In this document: positions 59,950 to 64,000 of the stretch, piece by piece
Numbering within the stretch: the first letter of the stretch is position 1
How the letters are laid out: each line of letters begins with the position of its first letter
Source: Aporrectodea caliginosa
Lineage: Eukaryota > Annelida > Clitellata > Crassiclitellata > Lumbricidae
Assembly: GCA_020284085.1 (NCBI GenBank)
Contig: JACEVL010000412.1
Coordinates: forward strand, 382,501 to 446,500
DNA: 64,000 nt
Reading direction: 5' to 3'
Notes under the pieces: model-generated
The model's database searches: none
What the model was told of the DNA's origin: nothing
The model's input: only the letters and a program-made list of their open reading frames with translations
Program-made: the position numbers and the translations under genes

Positions 59950-60750
59950 TATCATAGAATTATCATAGTCTCATAAAATGTTAGATGAATGGAAACTACA
60001 TTCTCAAGATGGCAGCATAATTTAATAAATCTGCCCTCTCAAGAAAGCTTTTTGACGAACAGCACATACATTCTAGGCGGCTAGGTCTGTCTTCAATTTT
60101 CCGCCATTGTCTGTAAAGCTATAGCTTGGATGGACATTGAGCAGAGAGTCTGCAGTTTAAATGTTACGTCTGACAATTCACAAGGTAATGCATTGCAGGC
60201 CTGCCAAAAACCTCTAGTCTTTTTACTTATTCCTAATGAATCAAATATTGCACTCGCTGGTTGGACACTTTTACTCTTTTGTACCCCGAGCATGGACTGC
60301 ATACGTGGCTCCAGAGCTTTCTTGGTTGCTGGACCTATAGGTTCAGGAATTCGCTACCTGTTCCATTCTACACAGTTAGCTCTGTGATGTTGCCTCGGTC
60401 TACGCTGAAGTATCGTTCCATCCTCCACTTCCTCTTCCTGTTTCAGATTATCCATAGTCTGCTTTCCTTTCTCGTAATCGTAAACTCCAAATTTATAAAG
60501 CGCTACTCTAAGGCTAACAGCAGGGCACCAGCTTATTCACGAGCTGCAACAACTCGTGTGATGCTTCACCTTCGTCTGGGTCTGGCATGACGAACGACTT
60601 GGCTCTCGACTTGTTTTGTCCAGTGTATTGTGATTGTGTTAAGGTGCCTTGAGAATTACGACACCAGCGCCCGCCACAGAAGTTTACAGGCTATAGGCCT
60701 AGTTTGTTAAATTACCATCAGATTTGACTGTTCTTTTTGTTCAAGTGCAG
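59950..60750. other. Upstream flank of the MIST1-type gene
   Basis: Presumed intron or promoter DNA. 60515-60545 contains GCAGGGCACCAGCTTATTCACG, a motif shared with the hAT-like elements. No exon could be defined. Confidence 0.35.
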
Positions 60751-60781
60751 ATCGGATTTTCTTTACAACGAAACTCGTGAA

Positions 60782-61789
60782 ATGGACGGTGGAGGTGGAA
60801 GTGAAATCTGTCTACAACAATGCCTGGACTTCAGATGTTCTGGAGTCGTCGAGTCTTCCACATCGTTCCCTCCTCCCCTTCCTCCTGGTCGGTCCATTCC
60901 TCCTGACCATCCTCCTCAAGATCCTCAAGGTCAGTCTTTCAACGACACGCCGAGCGGCATCTACCAAAAAGCAAGGACTCCAAGTGAACCGTCTTCGTCC
61001 TCCACAGCATCATTTTCCAGCTGCAACAAGCGACGACCTGCGTCCTTGAAGAACTCGAGCGACCGACTGAGGCGCCGACTCGAGAGCAACGAGAGGGAGC
61101 GCCAGCGTATGCACACCCTCAACCGGGCGTTCCAGGACCTGCGTGACGTCATACCGTTCGTCGTGCGAGACCCAGAAGGAGGTGAAGCGGAACGAGTTGC
61201 AGCGGCAGGAACTGGAGAAGAATCACGCAGAAAGTACCAGCTATCCAAACTGGAAACGCTGACCCTAGCCAGGAACTACATCCTCTGTCTCACGACCCTC
61301 TCTTCCGACGCCCGCACTGGACTGGCCCAGTGCCGCACCGAACTGGCGCAGTGTCGTGGTGACCCGACCCAATGCCGTACGGATGACCTGGCTCAATATT
61401 GCGGTGACCCGACCCAGTATTGCAATGACCCGACCCAGCGTCGAGGCGACCAGGTTCTGTATGACCTGGACCAGTACAGCCGGTCTAGAACACAGGATCA
61501 AGTTTACATCGACGGAGGTGGAATAACACCCGGCGGCTATGTTACCCAGCTTCCGCTGTACCCTTGCCCCAGTGGAGGTGGGGGAGAGAGGAGAGGAATC
61601 GCAGGAACCGGGGAGGCGGTGCCGTTCCCATCAACATACCCGGATGGAGATTCAGACGTACATCTCGGACTCATTTACGACATGACTTCGACAGCCACTG
61701 GTCGTCCAAACTCATCTCTGGACAAACTTTATGCGGCGCCAACTTGGTCTCACACCCGATCGCCATTTCCCTGGGTCGCGATTGACTGA
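60782..61789 (+). CDS. BHLHA15: bHLH transcription factor of the MIST1/BHLHA15 (Dimmed) type, 335 aa
   Basis: This is a nuclear E-box-binding factor. In vertebrates and flies the family controls secretory-cell and neuroendocrine maturation. A basic region (98-110, [14 protein letters not shown]) with the N-E-R-E-R contact residues leads into helix 1 ([15 protein letters not shown]). Helix 2 is [17 protein letters not shown] (154-170). These closely match MIST1. The loop is enlarged by about 20 residues (129-151). The N-terminus is proline- and serine-rich. The C-terminus has glutamine/cysteine-rich repeats (about 182-220) and a tail without known domains. The exon seems to start after the acceptor TTCAAGTGCAG at 60750, and no stop lies between it and the ATG, so an upstream coding exon cannot be excluded. 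Confidence 0.85.
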   Translation: MDGGGGSEICLQQCLDFRCSGVVESSTSFPPPLPPGRSIPPDHPPQDPQGQSFNDTPSGIYQKARTPSEPSSSSTASFSSCNKRRPASLKNSSDRLRRRLESNERERQRMHTLNRAFQDLRDVIPFVVRDPEGGEAERVAAAGTGEESRRKYQLSKLETLTLARNYILCLTTLSSDARTGLAQCRTELAQCRGDPTQCRTDDLAQYCGDPTQYCNDPTQRRGDQVLYDLDQYSRSRTQDQVYIDGGGITPGGYVTQLPLYPCPSGGGGERRGIAGTGEAVPFPSTYPDGDSDVHLGLIYDMTSTATGRPNSSLDKLYAAPTWSHTRSPFPWVAID

Positions 61790-62660
61790 TCAGACCATGG
61801 AGTGAATAACAGCAGTCTAGGCTAATTAAGCAACGGTTGAGGCTAATTAAGCAACAGTTGAGGCTAATTAGCGTTCTAAGCTACATATGGCTCTGTTGTG
61901 CATCACCAACCAATCCTAGCATACAGTTGTACAAGCAGGGTGAGAATTCCCGGGGATTGGGGTTCAACCCCCTATATAGTCTTTCTCAGTACCCCATTGT
62001 TAGGTCACTCAAACGACAGCGAAACATTAGCTAAAGCACGAACAATTACGAACACTTACGAACAATTATGCATATATCCTGTATATAAATGTATACAATG
62101 TTTTGAGAAATGAAATCGTCGTTATGACGGCGTCGTTAAATAAACGTGTTATCTCTCCCCCCATTGTTAGGTCTTCATTGCACACACCAAGTCCACATGA
62201 ATCAAAGTCTGACCCCCAGTCTTTTTTCTACAATTCTCATACTGTGTACAAGCCTAATTTATGTACCCGGTAATACAAATTTTAAAATAAAACAATGTTC
62301 CGTTCATGCAACTTAGCGCAGCATATAGCGCTTAACCGCACACTAGAGTTATGGTGCACTAAAAAGCAGATAATGAAAAGAAGAACAGATCTACGTCTTT
62401 GACAATGGTTGCTTGAGTAAATCAGAGTAATTCGGTTTAGAATTTTAGACAAACGCTATATATCGATAGTAGCCCATATAAAATGTCATTTAATCGCAAA
62501 TAAACGAATTCACCATCTGCAGTTCCAGCATCGCCAGTTCGCCACATTGCTTTGTTTTTTCTGTCGCAAGCCCTAGTTCGACACCGGATTCAAACTCTCT
62601 GCCGACAAAAGTTCGCTCCGACAATGGCGCTATATAAGTTCTCGCGATTATTACCATTAT
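61790..62660. other. 3' flank of the MIST1-type gene
   Basis: It begins with 2.5 copies of a 25-bp repeat (GAGGCTAATTAAGCAAC) at 61818-61875. AATAAA motifs near 62138 and 62287 are candidate polyadenylation signals. Confidence 0.5.
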
Positions 62661-62661
62661 C

Positions 62662-62673
62662 AGATCGACGTTG

Positions 62674-62706
<33 letters not shown>
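62662..62706. repeat. (ATT)n microsatellite
   Basis: A pure ATT run adjoining the following minisatellite. Confidence 0.92.
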
Positions 62707-62712
62707 GACTAA

Positions 62713-62922
62713 AAACGCGATATCGTATTGATTACTAAACAATGACGTAATGGGTTAGCCTACCATAGAGAACGATATCGTATTGATTACTAAACAATGA
62801 CGTAATAGGTTACCATAGATAACAATATCTCATTGAATACTAAACAGTGACGTAATGGGTATCGTAGAGAACGATATCGTATTGTTACTAAACAATGACG
62901 TAATGGGTTATCATAGAGAACG
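62713..62922. repeat. About 50-bp minisatellite, four copies, each with TGACGTAATGGGT
   Basis: Units start AACGATATCGTATTGATTAC, contain AAACAATGACGTAATGGGT and begin near 62713, 62772, 62820 and 62869. Confidence 0.93.
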
Positions 62923-62929
62923 TCTGTCC

Positions 62930-63788
62930 TCGGCAACCAATAAGAAAGTCGAACAACGCCGTGATCTTTCTCAGAATGCTTAAATAGCCGTTGAGTTGAT
63001 ATAGATCTCGACAGACGGACCAGCTTGGCCTGTTTGTACTGGAGTTTCGGTCTGGACCAAATAAGGCTGCGGCTGTCTGTCCACACAATATATAAGCTTA
63101 CACATGTACAATTATTTACTGATGTCGCAGTTCTGACCAGATAGTGCCACGAGTGCCAGGAAGTGTCAGTGTGCGTCCCTATTGAGCTTGCACAAAGCAC
63201 ATAGCGATCAGAAGACCGCAAGGGCCCTGTGCAGCCCTTCAACAATGTCTTCAACACTGGAAACTGCGACGTCATTTAGTCCTGACAATGCTTAAAAATC
63301 ACACTTATATTAATTTTATGGTCGACGCATCCGCTTCGTGTTGTCCCAGATGCTTGCATATTCCCACAATCTCGAATTTACGGATTGTCATGTCCCAGTC
63401 CTATAGTGGAAACCGCGCTACAGTTTGCGAAGCGCATGGAGCAGCATCTCATGAATTAAGGCGTTGATTCGTCGGCCTACCATGTATTAGCGAGTCGCAG
63501 CCACGCGATGAAGTACAGCATATCCAACGCCATACCCCACTAGATGTGGGTTCTTTTTCCAATTAAACACAATGATCTGGAGATCATTATGAAACACATT
63601 ATGAAAAATCCTTTTCCTTCTTACACTCCTTCATTCAAATCCTGTCATTAACAGCAAAACAAAACAATTAATTAAACAGGACAAGTATAATAGGTAATCG
63701 CTCATTTAATAATAACGTGTAAACCAATCGATCCGCAGGTTGTCGGTTCAATTCCCCTCTAGGGCAGAGAGTCATCGAGATTTCTGCA
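62930..63788. other. No gene recognised
   Basis: Unique-looking sequence. A B-box-like GTCGGTTCAATTCCCC at about 63739 hints at a SINE remnant. Confidence 0.4.
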
Positions 63789-64000
63789 CAGTGTTTTATC
63801 TACCCTTGCTGTGAGGGTTCTCAGGTATCCAACATATTTTAAAAGTTGACGACCCGAGTAAGCTAGGAAAGGAAAAAAATTTTCGTCCACCCTGACCACG
63901 GGTAGACGATAAATTCTGGGGAGGATTTATCCATAAATTTCACGCTTTCTGTACAAAATTACAGGCGGCGACCCCCCCCCCCAGAGACGTCTAGATTAAA
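63789..64000. mobile_element. hAT-like MITE, second copy of the 35178 family, cut by the window edge
   Basis: It starts CAGTGTTTTATCTACCC and shares TCCAACATATTTTAAAAG, TTTCACGCTTTCTGTACAAA and the AGAGACGTCTAGATTAAA end with 35178-35527. The terminal bases and right TSD lie outside the window. Confidence 0.85.

Noticed and set aside
61180..61230. A possible 49-bp intron in the bHLH loop
   Set aside because: Although GT and AG are present, removal shifts the frame and destroys helix 2, so the sequence is treated as coding.

Overview
This is nuclear DNA from an animal, not a prokaryote. Coding sequence is split by GT/AG introns, intergenic DNA is very large, and most of the window is microsatellites, minisatellites and mobile-element debris. 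The gene content (a SIFamide/NPFF-type peptide GPCR, a TMEM243 homologue, a C2H2 zinc-finger gene and a BHLHA15/MIST1-type bHLH gene) is generic for bilaterians. CR1-like retrotransposon ends, many tRNA-derived SINEs, and the very frequent palindromic octamer TAGGCCTA suggest a marine deuterostome invertebrate, perhaps an echinoderm. That placement is inference and weak.

Layout. 1-9.2 kb: simple repeats, SINE and LINE fragments, and a possible 5' non-coding exon near 4.8 kb. 9.28-15.05 kb: a three-exon neuropeptide GPCR on the plus strand, with introns full of SINE, LINE and tandem-repeat DNA. 15.8-28.0 kb: gene-free and dense in non-autonomous hAT-like elements, one of which split an older CR1-like LINE. 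28.32-30.11 kb: an uninterrupted eight-finger C2H2 gene (plus), followed by about 5 kb of mostly unique AT-rich DNA. 37.34-46.97 kb: a six-exon TMEM243-like gene on the minus strand with tiny exons (26-75 bp before the last) and introns holding SINEs, a CR1-like LINE, a hAT element and a near-perfect 30-bp-arm hairpin. 47.6-53.5 kb: a degenerate 44-bp minisatellite carrying a TGACGTAA motif per unit, interrupted by a tandem array of Helitron-like units, a LINE and a SINE. 54.9-60.7 kb: LINE remnants and otherwise unrecognised DNA. 60.78-61.79 kb: a MIST1/BHLHA15-type bHLH gene (plus) with an enlarged loop. 62-64 kb: a second TGACGTAA-bearing minisatellite, and a hAT-like element cut by the window edge.

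The four genes are not an operon and show no functional linkage; they lie in both orientations and are widely spaced. The strongest unexpected content is mobile DNA. Eight elements are bounded by exact 8-bp target duplications and a ninth by an imperfect one, with several distinct hAT-like terminal sequences. A roughly 37-bp repeat core is shared by elements with different ends. One hAT-like element contains a diverged copy of its own flanking intron sequence. No transposase, RNA virus, CRISPR or toxin gene was seen.
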